In this document: in pieces, positions 51,372 to 60,874 of the stretch
Layout: each line of letters begins with the position of its first letter
How positions within the stretch are numbered: position 1 is the stretch's first letter
DNA from: Mycolicibacterium sp. 018/SC-01/001
GTDB taxonomy: Bacteria; Actinomycetota; Actinomycetes; Mycobacteriales; Mycobacteriaceae
Direction of reading: 5' to 3'
Assembly (NCBI RefSeq): GCF_007096635.1
Contig: NZ_VKAA01000002.1
Span: 248,001 to 312,000, forward strand
Length of the DNA: 64,000 nt
Position numbers and translations under genes: made by a program
Notes under the pieces: generated by a model
Databases searched by the model: none
Told to the model about the DNA's origin: nothing
The model's input: the letters and a program-made list of their open reading frames with translations, nothing else

Positions 51372-52331
51372 TCAGCCGACGGTGATCGCGTCGAGGCGTT
51401 CCTTGATGAAGTCCGACGTCGTCACCGGTGCCAGCCCCGCCACCCGGCCGACGGGAGGCGCGAGCGGCGTCACGACGGCGTCGTGGTTGGCCTCGTAGAA
51501 GTAGATGAGCGACACGAGATCCTCTTCGGGAGCGTGCGCCTGCGGCGGCAGCACCCGGTGCCGGCCCGACGGCCACCGTCGACCGCTCCAGTACTCGAGC
51601 AGATCACCGATGTTGACGGTCAGCGCCGCCGGGTCGTACGGCGCATCCTCCCAGCCGGCTTCCTCGCTGTACACCTGCAGGCCACCCGCGCCGGGCTCGC
51701 GATCGAGGATCGTCACCGTGCCGAAATCCGTGTGCGGACCGATGCGGAACTGCCCCGGTTCGGGATCGCCGACGACGCTGACGGGCGGGTAGTGGTTGAT
51801 GTTCATGGTCCACGTCGGCGTGCTCGCAAGCTCGGCAAAAGGATTGGCCGGCAACCGAAGTGCGTGCGCGAACAGTGCCAGCAGCTCGTCGGCGACGCGG
51901 CGCATCTGCGCGGTGTAGTCTTCGACCAGCCGTTGCATGGAAGGCACCTCGGACGGCCACACGTTGGGCGCGAACCAGATTCGGTCGATCTCCGGGTCAC
52001 CTGAAGCCGTCTCCGCGCCCAGGCTGAAGCTCTCCTTCAGATCGGGCGGCGTCTCGGTTCCCTCGGCGTACCCGTTGGCCTCTGCGCCCGGCCCGATCCA
52101 GCCGTGGCCACCGACGGGCACGGTGTAGCGGTCCTTGACCTCGGCGGGCAACGCGAAGAACTCCCGCGCGGCGGCCCGCACGTCGGCGGCCAGCCCGGTG
52201 TCGACGCCGTGACCGGTCACCAGGATGAAGCCGGCTCGTTGCAGACCTTCGTCCACCTCGGCGGCGACCGCCTCGGCTTCCGCACCGCCTTCTCGCCATC
52301 GCGAAAGGTCGACGCTGGCAATGACACTCAC
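51372..52331 (-). CDS. Isopenicillin-N-synthase-like Fe(II)/2-oxoglutarate dioxygenase
   Basis: 319 residues from GTG 52331, which overlaps the deaminase stop by 4 nt. The IPNS-like jellyroll has an N-terminal DIOX_N region (FILVTGHGVD, AAREFFALPAEVKDRYTVPV). The core motifs are RIGPHTDFGTVTILD (HxD) and SGRRWPSGRHRVLPP (distal His and the RxS-like arginine). This branch includes gibberellin and flavonoid oxygenases and fungal thymine-7-hydroxylase. It is the last gene of a three-gene operon with a purine/cytosine permease and a cytosine-deaminase-like enzyme, so a pyrimidine base or derivative is the likely substrate (inference). Confidence 0.85.
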   Translation of the reverse strand: MSVIASVDLSRWREGGAEAEAVAAEVDEGLQRAGFILVTGHGVDTGLAADVRAAAREFFALPAEVKDRYTVPVGGHGWIGPGAEANGYAEGTETPPDLKESFSLGAETASGDPEIDRIWFAPNVWPSEVPSMQRLVEDYTAQMRRVADELLALFAHALRLPANPFAELASTPTWTMNINHYPPVSVVGDPEPGQFRIGPHTDFGTVTILDREPGAGGLQVYSEEAGWEDAPYDPAALTVNIGDLLEYWSGRRWPSGRHRVLPPQAHAPEEDLVSLIYFYEANHDAVVTPLAPPVGRVAGLAPVTTSDFIKERLDAITVG

Positions 52332-52771
52332 TCTCCGATGTCCTCCGCCCACAGTTCCGGATGCGCCGAGATGAAGTCCGTCATCATCGACACGCATCTC
52401 TTGTCGTCGAGCACGGTGACGCTCACGCCGTGCTCGGCCAGCCAGTCGTGCCCGCCGGTGAAGGTCGTGCTCTCGCCGATCACCACCGCGCCGATGTTGA
52501 ACTGGCGTACCAGTCCGCTGCAGTACCAGCACGGCGACAGCGTGGTCACCATGGTGGTCGAGGCGTAGCCGCGCTGGCGGCCCGCGTTGCGGAACGCGTC
52601 GGTCTCGGCGTGGATCGACGGGTCGTCACGCTGCACCCGCTGGTTGTGGCCGCTACCCAACAGGGTTCCGTCCGCGGCGAACAGCGCGGCACCGATCGGT
52701 ATGCCGCCTTCTGCCAACCCTTTTCGCGCCTCCGCAATGGCGACCTCGAGCATGTCCTGCGGTGATGTCAC
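52328..52771 (-). CDS. Nucleoside/cytosine deaminase (CDA-fold)
   Basis: 147 residues from GTG 52771, chosen because it overlaps the permease stop as GTGA; GTG 52795 and ATG 52753 are in-frame alternatives. The zinc site is complete: His and Glu in IHAETDAFRNAG and the two Cys in LSPCWYCSGLVRQ. The overall sequence (GIPIGAALF, GSGHNQRVQRDDPS) resembles yeast-type Fcy1 cytosine deaminase rather than E. coli CodA. It hydrolyses an exocyclic amino group on a cytosine- or purine-type base. Coupled on both sides. Confidence 0.85.
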   Translation of the reverse strand: MTSPQDMLEVAIAEARKGLAEGGIPIGAALFAADGTLLGSGHNQRVQRDDPSIHAETDAFRNAGRQRGYASTTMVTTLSPCWYCSGLVRQFNIGAVVIGESTTFTGGHDWLAEHGVSVTVLDDKRCVSMMTDFISAHPELWAEDIGE

Positions 52772-54156
52772 TGCTTGCTGATCGCTGGTCGGCACAGCAC
52801 CCAGTATGCCGCCCCGGCGAGCACGAAACCGACGAAGAACGTGATGTCACCCAGCTGCGGTATGGCCGCGGCCACCAGCCCGACGAACTTCTCCTGATTG
52901 GCGAACAGCACCACCGACACCACGAGGCCGATCAGGAACGCCGCGAGCCCGCCCCAGTTCGCATAGGACCGGTCGTACAGCAGGTGCGCGACGGGCCGCC
53001 CGCGGCGCAGGTACTGGTCGGCGAAGACCACGCCGAGCCACGGTCCCACCCAGTACGCGATGATCAGCAGGAACGCCTCGTAGCTGTGCGCCGCGTCGGG
53101 CAGCGCCCACCACGCGACGAGGAATCCGGCGACGCCGAAGAACACCGTCACCAGCGCCCGCGCCACATGGGCGGGCAACGTGATGCCGGTCGAGACGAAC
53201 GCCATCGCGCCGGAGTAGACGTTGATCGCGTTGGCCGCGATCGCGCCGACGGCGATGGCCAGCAGCGTCGCCTTGGCCAGCGGTGACGCCAGCTCGGAGG
53301 TGAACGATCCGGTCGGGTCGGCCAGCGGCGAGGCCTCCCCCGTCGTCACCGACGCCGCGCCCACGATCTCCAGCACCGCGCAGGCGGTGAAAAGCCCTGC
53401 CGCGGCGAAGAACCCGGTGCGCGGTCCGGACACCGTCGCCGGCAGATAGCGGGTGAAGTCCGCGGCGTACGGTGTCCACCCCGCCGCGTAACCGAACGAC
53501 GTGCCGACCGTGAGCAGGAAGCCACCCAGTCCGCCCACCCCGCCGGCGGCCGGCGCGGTGTTCCCGATGTCGGCGTGGACGAAGATCGCCACGGACGCCG
53601 CGAGGAACACCACCGCCAGCACCGGGAACGAGTACCGCTCGAACGCCTGCACCAGGTTGTGTCCGAAGAACGCCAACGCCGTCTGCGCGGCCACGATGAT
53701 CACCAGACCCAGTAGCGGCCCGATTCCGAACAGCGTCGACAGCGCGAACGCCCCGCTGACACTGTTGGTCGCGAACCAGCCCACACCCGCGGTCACCGAC
53801 ATCAACACCGACGGCACCGCATTGCCCTTGAAGCCGAACGCCAACCGGCCCAGCACCATCTGCGGCACACCGTGCAGCGGACCGCGCGCGGACAGGAAGT
53901 AGTGGGCCACCGCGCCCAGCCCGGTGCCGATCACGATGCCGGCGACGGCCTGCCAGAACGTCATGCCGAACGCGAGGACGGCGAGCATGCCGACGAAGAT
54001 CGTCGCGAACTCCAGGTTCGGCGACGTCCACGTCCAGAACAGCTGGCTCGGCGTGCCGTGCCGGTCCGCCTCGGCGATGTACTCGGTGCCGCCCGGTTCG
54101 ACGGCAACCACGCGGTCCCGGTAGGAGCCGTCGGTGGTGGGTTCGGTGACTCTCAC
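52768..54156 (-). CDS. NCS1-family purine-cytosine permease
   Basis: 462 residues, GTG start, about twelve membrane helices. NCS1 features: SQLFWTWTSPNLEFATIFVG near the N terminus (WxxxN of the family), MVLGRLAFGFKGNAVPSVLM, GWTPYAADFTRYLP and INVYSGAMAFVSTGI. This Fcy2/CodB-like group imports cytosine, purines or related bases. It is first in the operon with the deaminase and dioxygenase, consistent with uptake then modification of a nucleobase. Confidence 0.88.
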   Translation of the reverse strand: MRVTEPTTDGSYRDRVVAVEPGGTEYIAEADRHGTPSQLFWTWTSPNLEFATIFVGMLAVLAFGMTFWQAVAGIVIGTGLGAVAHYFLSARGPLHGVPQMVLGRLAFGFKGNAVPSVLMSVTAGVGWFATNSVSGAFALSTLFGIGPLLGLVIIVAAQTALAFFGHNLVQAFERYSFPVLAVVFLAASVAIFVHADIGNTAPAAGGVGGLGGFLLTVGTSFGYAAGWTPYAADFTRYLPATVSGPRTGFFAAAGLFTACAVLEIVGAASVTTGEASPLADPTGSFTSELASPLAKATLLAIAVGAIAANAINVYSGAMAFVSTGITLPAHVARALVTVFFGVAGFLVAWWALPDAAHSYEAFLLIIAYWVGPWLGVVFADQYLRRGRPVAHLLYDRSYANWGGLAAFLIGLVVSVVLFANQEKFVGLVAAAIPQLGDITFFVGFVLAGAAYWVLCRPAISKQ

Positions 54157-54222
54157 CGATCTACGGTGGGGGCGCCGCCGTCACCCCGCAACCGGAGGCA
54201 ACCTGCTGGTAACAAACAGCAC

Positions 54223-54831
54223 TCAGTCGAAGGTGGGCGACTCCGTGCGCGACCGCTTGAGCTCCCAGAAGTGCGGGTAGGACGCGAACGTCACCGAGGC
54301 GTCCCACAGCGTGCCGGCCTCTTCACCGCGCGGGATCTTCGACAGCACCGGCCCGAAGAACGCCACCCCGTTGACATGGATGGTCGGCGTGCCGACGTCG
54401 TCACCGACAGCGTCCATGCCCTCGTGGTGGCTCTTGCGCAACGCCTCGTCGTAGGCGTCGGAATCGGCGGCCTTCGCCAGGTCGGCGGGCAACCCCACCT
54501 CGTCGAGCGACTCGGCGATCACGGCCGCGAAGTCCTTGTTGTCCTGGTTGTGGATTCGCATGCCCATGGCCGTGTACAGCGGCGCGAGGACGTCGGCGCC
54601 GTGCGCCTGCTCGGCGGCGATCGCCACACGCACCGGGCCCCAGGCCTTCTTCATCATCTCCTGGTACTGCTCGGGCAGATCCCGGCCTTCGTTGAGCACC
54701 GCGAGGCTCATGACGTGGAAATTGACGTCGATGTCGCGGACCTTCTCCACTTCGAGAATCCAGCGCGAGGTGATCCAGCACCACGGGCACAGCGGGTCGA
54801 ACCAGAAATCGGCGCGGGACTTCTCGGCCAT
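54223..54831 (-). CDS. Mycothiol-dependent DsbA-fold reductase (Rv2466c-like)
   Basis: 202 residues from ATG 54831, with GGAGAGA upstream. Thioredoxin-fold protein with active-site CPWC in [17 protein letters not shown], right at the N terminus as in Rv2466c. The DsbA helical insertion and the cis-Pro loop GTPTIHVNG follow. Rv2466c is a mycothiol-dependent nitroreductase/oxidoreductase involved in redox stress. Divergent from pepN, the same arrangement as in M. tuberculosis. Confidence 0.9.
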   Translation of the reverse strand: MAEKSRADFWFDPLCPWCWITSRWILEVEKVRDIDVNFHVMSLAVLNEGRDLPEQYQEMMKKAWGPVRVAIAAEQAHGADVLAPLYTAMGMRIHNQDNKDFAAVIAESLDEVGLPADLAKAADSDAYDEALRKSHHEGMDAVGDDVGTPTIHVNGVAFFGPVLSKIPRGEEAGTLWDASVTFASYPHFWELKRSRTESPTFD

Positions 54832-54952
54832 GGGGTCTCTCCTTCGAGTCGGTACACAGATTCGGCACACAGAGTCGGTACATACGGGGTCCAACCGACT
54901 CAACCGATCGGGCCCGTCCTGTCTTCCCGGGTTGAGACTAGTGTTGACGAGC

Positions 54953-57538
54953 GTGGCCCTTCCTAATCTGACGCGCGACCAAGCTGCCGAACGCGCCGCC
55001 CTGATCACCGTCGACAGCTATCGCATCGCCCTCGACCTGACCGACGGCGAGGGCTCCCCCAGCGAGAAGACGTTCCGCTCGGTGACGACCGTCGAGTTCG
55101 ACGCCACCGCCGGCGCCGACACCTACCTCGACCTGGCCGCGGACTCGATCCGCAGCGCGACGCTCAACGGCACCGACATCGACGTCTCGGGGTACGACGA
55201 GTCGACCGGTGTCCCGCTCACCGGGTTGGCCGAGCACAACGTCGTCGTCGTCGACGCGGACTGCCGCTACTCCAACACCGGTGAGGGGCTGCACCGCTTC
55301 GTCGACCCCGTCGACGACGAGGTCTACTTGTACTCGCAGTTCGAGACCGCCGACGCCAAGCGGATGTTCGCCTGCTTCGATCAGCCCGATCTGAAGGCCG
55401 CCTTCGACATCACCGTCACCGCACCCGGGCACTGGGAGGTGATCTCCAACGGCGCGACCGTGGATGTCACGTGGGACGGCAAGGCCAAGCAGCACACCTT
55501 CAAGGCCACCCCGCGCATGAGCACCTATCTGGTGGCGCTGATCGCCGGGCCCTACGCCCGCTGGGACGACGTGTACAGCGACGATCACGGCGACATCCCG
55601 CTGGGCATCTTCTGCCGCAAGTCGCTCGAGGAGTACATGGACGCGGAGCGCCTGTTTACCGAGACCAAGCAGGGATTCGGCTTCTACCACAACAACTTCG
55701 GCACGCCGTACGCCTTCGGCAAGTACGACCAGCTGTTCGTCCCGGAGTTCAATGCCGGCGCGATGGAGAACGCGGGCGCGGTGACGTTCCTCGAGGACTA
55801 CGTGTTCCGGTCCAAGGTGACCCGCTACTCCTACGAGCGGCGGGCCGAGACCGTGCTGCACGAGATGGCGCACATGTGGTTCGGCGACCTGGTCACGATG
55901 CAGTGGTGGGACGACCTGTGGCTCAACGAATCCTTCGCCACCTTCGCCTCGGTGCTGTGCCAGGCCGAGGCCACCGAGTACGACCAGGCGTGGACCACGT
56001 TCGCGAACGTCGAGAAGTCATGGGCGTACCGGCAGGACCAGCTGCCGTCCACCCACCCGGTGGCCGCCGACATCCCCGACCTGCACGCCGTCGAGGTGAA
56101 CTTCGACGGGATCACCTACGCCAAGGGCGCCAGCGTGCTCAAGCAGCTGGTGGCCTACGTGGGACTCGAGGCGTTCCTCGCGGGCCTGCGGGACTACTTC
56201 CGCGACCACGCCTACGGCAATGCGACGTTCGGCGATCTGCTGGGCGCGCTGGAGAAGTCGTCGGGCCGCGACCTGTCCGGCTGGGGTCAGCAGTGGCTCA
56301 AGACGACTGGGCTGAACACGCTGCGGCCCGATTTCGACGTCGACGCCGACGGCGCCTTCACCCGCTTCGCGATCGAGCAGGGCGGCGCGAAGCCGGGCGC
56401 CGGCGAGACACGGGTGCACCGGCTCGCCGTCGGGATCTACGACGACGACGGGTCGGGCAAGTTGGTGCGGGTGCACCGCGAGGAACTCGACGTCGAGGGG
56501 CCCTCGACCGAGGTGCCGGGTCTGACCGGGGTGAAGCGCGGCAAGATGATCCTGGTCAACGACGACGACTTCACGTACTGCTCGCTGCGGCTGGACCCCG
56601 ACTCCTTGCAGACGGTGCTGAGCCGGATCGCCGACATCGCCGAGCCGCTGCCCCGCACGTTGGCGTGGTCGGCTGCGTGGGAGATGACCCGCGACGCGGA
56701 GCTGCGCGCGCGCGACTTCGTCGCGCTGGTGATGAGCGGCCTGCACGCCGAATCGGAAGTCGGTGTGGCGCAACGCCTTCTACTGCAGGCGCAGACCGCG
56801 CTCGGCTCGTACGCGGACCCGCAGTGGGCGGCGGAGAACGGCTGGCCCGCATTCGGTGACACGCTGTTGGACCTGGCCCGCGAGTCGGCGCCCGGCTCCG
56901 ATCACCAGCTGGCGTTCGTCAACGCACTGTGCACATCGGTGCTCTCCCCCAACCACATCGCCGTGCTGGAGACGCTTCTCGACAACGAACCGGCGGCGGT
57001 GAACCTCGACGGCCTGGTGGTCGACACCGATCTGCGGTGGCGGGTGGTGACGGCGCTGGCCCGCGCCGGCGTGCTCGACGCCGACGGCACCGAAACGCCG
57101 ATGATCGACGCCGAAGCCGCCAACGATCCGACGGCGGCGGGCCGGCGCCAGGCCGCTGCCGCCGCGGCCGCACGCCCCCAGGCGGCGGTCAAGGAATCGG
57201 CGTGGCAGCAGGTGGTCGAGGACGACACCCTGGCCAACATCACCGCGCGGGCGATCATCGGCGGCTTCGCACAGCCCGGACAGGGCGAGGTGCTGGCGCC
57301 GTTCCGCGACCGCTACTTCGAGGCGATCTCGGGGGTGTGGCAGCGCCGGTCCAGTGAGGTCGCCCAGACCGTGGTGGTCGGGCTGTATCCGTCGTGGGAG
57401 ATCAGTGCCGAGGCGCTCGAGGCAGCCGATCAGTTCCTGGCCGATCCCGAGGTGCCGCCGGCGCTGCGCCGGCTGGTGCTGGAGGGCCGGGCCGGGGTCG
57501 AGCGGTCGCTGCGCGCCCGGGAGTTCGACACCCGCTAA
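54953..57538 (+). CDS. pepN: Aminopeptidase N (M1 family)
   Basis: 861 residues from GTG 54953, the start giving [20 protein letters not shown] as in Rv2467; the frame extends further upstream through the promoter region. The substrate-recognition motif is [16 protein letters not shown] and the zinc motif is [20 protein letters not shown] followed by WLNESFATF (HExxH-18-E). A long helical C-terminal domain completes the full-length M1 plan. It removes N-terminal amino acids from peptides. Confidence 0.95.
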   Translation: MALPNLTRDQAAERAALITVDSYRIALDLTDGEGSPSEKTFRSVTTVEFDATAGADTYLDLAADSIRSATLNGTDIDVSGYDESTGVPLTGLAEHNVVVVDADCRYSNTGEGLHRFVDPVDDEVYLYSQFETADAKRMFACFDQPDLKAAFDITVTAPGHWEVISNGATVDVTWDGKAKQHTFKATPRMSTYLVALIAGPYARWDDVYSDDHGDIPLGIFCRKSLEEYMDAERLFTETKQGFGFYHNNFGTPYAFGKYDQLFVPEFNAGAMENAGAVTFLEDYVFRSKVTRYSYERRAETVLHEMAHMWFGDLVTMQWWDDLWLNESFATFASVLCQAEATEYDQAWTTFANVEKSWAYRQDQLPSTHPVAADIPDLHAVEVNFDGITYAKGASVLKQLVAYVGLEAFLAGLRDYFRDHAYGNATFGDLLGALEKSSGRDLSGWGQQWLKTTGLNTLRPDFDVDADGAFTRFAIEQGGAKPGAGETRVHRLAVGIYDDDGSGKLVRVHREELDVEGPSTEVPGLTGVKRGKMILVNDDDFTYCSLRLDPDSLQTVLSRIADIAEPLPRTLAWSAAWEMTRDAELRARDFVALVMSGLHAESEVGVAQRLLLQAQTALGSYADPQWAAENGWPAFGDTLLDLARESAPGSDHQLAFVNALCTSVLSPNHIAVLETLLDNEPAAVNLDGLVVDTDLRWRVVTALARAGVLDADGTETPMIDAEAANDPTAAGRRQAAAAAAARPQAAVKESAWQQVVEDDTLANITARAIIGGFAQPGQGEVLAPFRDRYFEAISGVWQRRSSEVAQTVVVGLYPSWEISAEALEAADQFLADPEVPPALRRLVLEGRAGVERSLRAREFDTR

Positions 57539-57673
57539 GACCCCACGGCGCGGCCCAGTCCCGCGAGAGCGCTGGGGGCACCGCCCGCTTGCGGGGAGTC
57601 TGAACGCGACACGCCGCCCGCGGATGGCAGTCTGCGCGCGCTCGCGGCGCCCGAGCGCGCCTAAGCTCACGCG

Positions 57674-58033
57674 GTGGCGGTCAACAGTCGCAGGGCGAGG
57701 GCGGCGCGCAGGCGCAAACGGCGCGTCGCTGCCGTCGTCAACGACCTCACCGACGCCCAGTGGACGGCGATCAAGGCGGCGTGGAACGGCTGCGCGTACT
57801 GCGGCACGACCACCGGCGCGATGCAGCGCGACTGCGTGATGGCGATCTCCCGGGGCGGCCGCTACACCGTCGACAACGTGGTGCCTGCGTGCGGTCCGTG
57901 CAACGCGAGCAAGTGCAACGACGAGGTCACCGGCTGGCTGCGCCGCAAGCGCCTCGACGAGCGGCTGTTCCTCGAGCGCTACGTCCGGATTCGCGCCGAA
58001 CTTCTGGCCGCGGGAGCGAACTCAGGGCTGTGA
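57674..58033 (+). CDS. Small HNH endonuclease
   Basis: 119 residues, GTG start. A basic N terminus (NSRRARAARRRKRR) leads to an HNH-type zinc-bound fold: GCAYCGTTTGAMQRDCVMAI, then GGRYTVDNVVPACGPCNASK with the second CxxC pair and conserved Asn, and KCNDEVTGWLRRKRL. The first catalytic His of HNH appears replaced (DCVMAISRGG), so activity is uncertain. Present in the same place in relatives of the pepN-glbO region. Role unknown. Confidence 0.75.
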   Translation: MAVNSRRARAARRRKRRVAAVVNDLTDAQWTAIKAAWNGCAYCGTTTGAMQRDCVMAISRGGRYTVDNVVPACGPCNASKCNDEVTGWLRRKRLDERLFLERYVRIRAELLAAGANSGL

Positions 58034-58073
58034 TTCCCGCACGGACGCAGCCGGGAATGATATTCCGCGAGGG

Positions 58074-58550
58074 TCAGCGCGGCGAGACGCCCGCCGACAG
58101 CACGCGGATGCCGCTGATCAAGCCGTCGATCAGGTTGCCTTCGCGGAACGACGCGGCGGCCGCGGACACGCCCAGCGGTGCGGCCTCCTCGATCCCGCGC
58201 CCCTTGACCTTCGAGCCGTAGACGACCTCGATGGCGCGCTGGTTGGGCGACACGGCGAGCAGCACCGCGTTGTCGGGGGTCGGCACCCGTCCCAGGATCG
58301 CCCTCGCCGAGGCGGCGGTGTCCTCGCCGAGATCGCCGACGTAGACCGCGAAGCGGGCCTTCGCCGCGCGGGAGCCGAACTTCAGCGCGTTGTCGAGCAC
58401 CACGAGGTCCCGCGTCGGGAACGGGTAGTGCACCGACAGCTCGCCGGGCTCGGTGACCCCGGAGATCCGGCCACTCGATGTGACGACGGAACCGTAGGGC
58501 AGTTCGGCCAGGTCGAGCGCTCCCGCCCGAGTGATCTCACCAGTTGCCAC
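58074..58550 (-). CDS. DUF5130 (TPM-like) protein, Rv2468c-like
   Basis: 158 residues from GTG 58550; overlaps the 3' end of the CtaJ-like gene by 14 nt. [20 protein letters not shown] at the N terminus, [20 protein letters not shown], then [20 protein letters not shown] and [10 protein letters not shown] belong to the TPM/DUF5130 group (TPM proteins sit at photosynthetic or respiratory membranes). Function in mycobacteria is unknown; overlap with a cytochrome oxidase subunit gene is suggestive. Confidence 0.82.
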   Translation of the reverse strand: MATGEITRAGALDLAELPYGSVVTSSGRISGVTEPGELSVHYPFPTRDLVVLDNALKFGSRAAKARFAVYVGDLGEDTAASARAILGRVPTPDNAVLLAVSPNQRAIEVVYGSKVKGRGIEEAAPLGVSAAAASFREGNLIDGLISGIRVLSAGVSPR

Positions 58551-58779
58551 TTGCGCCGCCTCCGATCGTGACGTGTGAATCGTGGCCACTGTGTCCACCG
58601 TGGCCGTGGTCGGCCGGTTCGTCCGCCGCCCACAGAATGGGGTCGTGCGTCCAGGTCTCCGCGAGGTTGTACGTCGCGGGGTGCGGACTCTTCGTGCGCC
58701 AGATAAACAACGCCAGGATGCCGGCGAGTGCGAGCGGGATCAGCAAGAAGCTCGCGTGCAACAGAGCAGTGTTGTTCAC
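58537..58779 (-). CDS. ctaJ: aa3-type cytochrome oxidase subunit CtaJ-like
   Basis: 80 residues from GTG 58779. One membrane helix near the N terminus ([20 protein letters not shown]), then [28 protein letters not shown] and a His-rich tail ([13 protein letters not shown]) ending IGGGASGNW. This pattern matches, from memory, the accessory subunit CtaJ of the mycobacterial bcc-aa3 respiratory supercomplex, whose gene lies in this same neighbourhood in M. smegmatis. The following DUF5130 gene overlaps it. Confidence 0.7.
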   Translation of the reverse strand: MNNTALLHASFLLIPLALAGILALFIWRTKSPHPATYNLAETWTHDPILWAADEPADHGHGGHSGHDSHVTIGGGASGNW

Positions 58780-58804
58780 GGGCAAACCGTAACGTACGTC
58801 CCGG

Positions 58805-59461
58805 TCAGGCCGCGCCCTCACCCAGGTATCTGACCCATGCCGGGTCGAGTTCCTTCACACTCGAGAGCAGGCGCCAGTGCTGCCCCTTCGGCGGCACGGG
58901 TGCGGCCCGCAGCGTCCAGCCCAGCTCGCTGAGCAGCCGGTCGGCTTTGCGGTGATTGCACGGCGAACACGCCGCCACACAGTTCTCCCACGAATGCCCG
59001 CCGCCGCGACTGCGCGGGATGACGTGGTCGACGGTGTCGGCCTTGGCGCCGCAGTACGCGCACCGGAACCGGTCGCGGTGCATCAGCGCCGCCCGGGTCA
59101 TCGGGACCCGCGCCCGGTACGGCACCCGCACATAGGTCCGCAGACGGATCACCGACGGCACGACGATCGTGCGGCTCGCCGAATGGATCACCGGGCCGAG
59201 TGGGTCGTCGTGCACGACGTCGGCCTTGCCGCACATCAGCATGACCACCGCCCGGCGCATCGGCAGCGCCGTCAACGGCTCGAACGTGGAGTTCAGCAGC
59301 AGTACCCGTCGACGTCCCCAGATCGACGGCTCCGGCGGGATCGCTGCGAGCGCATCGGCACCGGCGGCGAGGCTGTGCAGCGCGCGCGCAGGAGCAGTCC
59401 CGGTCGAGCCTGTCGCGGTCCGGTGGTGCCGGTGGCCGCGTCCATGTCCGCGCTGCGCCAT
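58805..59461 (-). CDS. HNH endonuclease, Rv2469c-like
   Basis: 218 residues from ATG 59461; the frame extends upstream to 59506 without clear similarity. HNH core: [20 protein letters not shown], then [20 protein letters not shown] and [14 protein letters not shown], with both CxxC pairs, the catalytic His-Asn-His set and the zinc site intact. The N-terminal [20 protein letters not shown] is typical of this mycobacterial group. Target unknown. Same position as Rv2469c, between the pepN cluster and glbO. Confidence 0.85.
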   Translation of the reverse strand: MAQRGHGRGHRHHRTATGSTGTAPARALHSLAAGADALAAIPPEPSIWGRRRVLLLNSTFEPLTALPMRRAVVMLMCGKADVVHDDPLGPVIHSASRTIVVPSVIRLRTYVRVPYRARVPMTRAALMHRDRFRCAYCGAKADTVDHVIPRSRGGGHSWENCVAACSPCNHRKADRLLSELGWTLRAAPVPPKGQHWRLLSSVKELDPAWVRYLGEGAA

Positions 59462-59619
59462 ACGTCCTCCGCTCGACAGTCCACCACGGATCACGGCAGA
59501 TCGCACGACAATTCTGGCCGTGTTCGCTGGTCAGTCCGGTGAACATCTCGTGACCGCCCGCCGATTGCAGGTAGCGCGTTACTCATGCCGGGCGGCCCGG
59601 CTGCCCTCAGACTGGGCCC

Positions 59620-60822
59620 ATGACCGACGGGGGAACCGCATTGACGCACACCGAGGAACCGCAGGGCCACCTGCGCTACCAGCCCGGCTTCGCCGAGTTC
59701 CCGCCGGGCGAAGAGGCACTCATCTCGGCCATGGTGGCCGACCTGCACCGCAACAACCAGTTCCAGTACCTCAAGAGCCGGTGGTTCGCGAAGTACCGCA
59801 GACACGGCCGGCCGCACGCCATCCGGGACGCGCACGCCAAGAGCTGCGCGGTGCTCGCGGGACGACTCACCGTGCACGCCGACCTCGACCCGATGCTGCG
59901 GCACGGCATGTTCGCCGAGCCGGGCGCGACGTTCGACGTGATTGCCCGGATCTCGCAGACCTCCGGTGCGATCCGCTCCGATCAGGTGCGCGGTGTGCGC
60001 GGCCTCGGGCTGAAGGTCCTCGGGGTGAGCGGACCCAGTGGAGAGCGCGCCGACGCCCGGTTCTCCGACTCGAACCAGGACTTCGTCTTCGTCACCGAGC
60101 CCGCGTTCCTGTTTCGCGATGCGGCCGATTACGCGAAGGCCGGCATGCGGACCGCCAGAGCCCTGACCGCGCTGCCCGATGCGGGGATGCTGGCGATCAA
60201 CCGCACGCTGCGCGTGCTGCGGCGCGTCGTGGCGCGCACCGGCCGCGACCTGCCCGCCAAGTTGCGGGTGTTCGCCGAACCCAACCACCACCCCCTGCGG
60301 CAGGCCTTCTACACGGCCGCTCCGTTGCGCTTCGGCGAGTTCGTGGCAAAGCTGCGCGTCGCACCGACGCCGGCCACCGTTGCCGCGGCTGTTCCGGCGA
60401 CCATCGACGACGGGCACTACGACGCTGCCTCCCGTGCGGTCGCCTCCCACTTCGCGAGCAAACCAGCCGAGTACGAGGTGGCGGTTCAGTTGTGCACCGA
60501 CGAGGCGCGCATGCCGCTCGAAGATGCCACGGTGGAGTGGCCAGAGGCCGTCTCGCCGTATCGTCCGGTCGCGACCATCCACTTCCCCGAGCAAACGGGA
60601 TACGACGAGACCCTGCGCGATTTCGCCGACGATGCGCTGGCGTTCAATTCCTGGCGGGGCATCGCCGAGCACCGTCCACTCGGGTCGATCAACCGCCTCA
60701 AACTACGCGTCTACGAGGCCTCGAGCGAATACCGGCACGCCAAGAACGGCGTCGCACACCTGGAGCCGCAGGACCTTTCGGCGTTCCCCCGGGCGGTTGC
60801 CGGCCAGTGGCCCTCTGGCTAA
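59620..60822 (+). CDS. Catalase-like heme protein
   Basis: 400 residues. Belongs to the small catalase-related group: FAEFPPGEEALISAMVADLH at the N terminus, then HAIRDAHAKSCAVLAGRLTV, FDVIARISQTSGAIRSDQVR, GVRGLGLKVLGV, and the proximal HRPLGSINRLKLRVYEASSE with the candidate heme-ligand Tyr. The distal pocket differs from true catalases (no RxxHAxG), so a peroxidase or allene-oxide-type activity is as likely as H2O2 dismutation. Followed by a large LuxR regulator 52 nt downstream. Confidence 0.72.
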   Translation: MTDGGTALTHTEEPQGHLRYQPGFAEFPPGEEALISAMVADLHRNNQFQYLKSRWFAKYRRHGRPHAIRDAHAKSCAVLAGRLTVHADLDPMLRHGMFAEPGATFDVIARISQTSGAIRSDQVRGVRGLGLKVLGVSGPSGERADARFSDSNQDFVFVTEPAFLFRDAADYAKAGMRTARALTALPDAGMLAINRTLRVLRRVVARTGRDLPAKLRVFAEPNHHPLRQAFYTAAPLRFGEFVAKLRVAPTPATVAAAVPATIDDGHYDAASRAVASHFASKPAEYEVAVQLCTDEARMPLEDATVEWPEAVSPYRPVATIHFPEQTGYDETLRDFADDALAFNSWRGIAEHRPLGSINRLKLRVYEASSEYRHAKNGVAHLEPQDLSAFPRAVAGQWPSG

Positions 60823-60874
60823 CGGAAAGCCATTAGCGAGAACTGGCGGTCTGCGGCCACTACACTCCCGGAAC

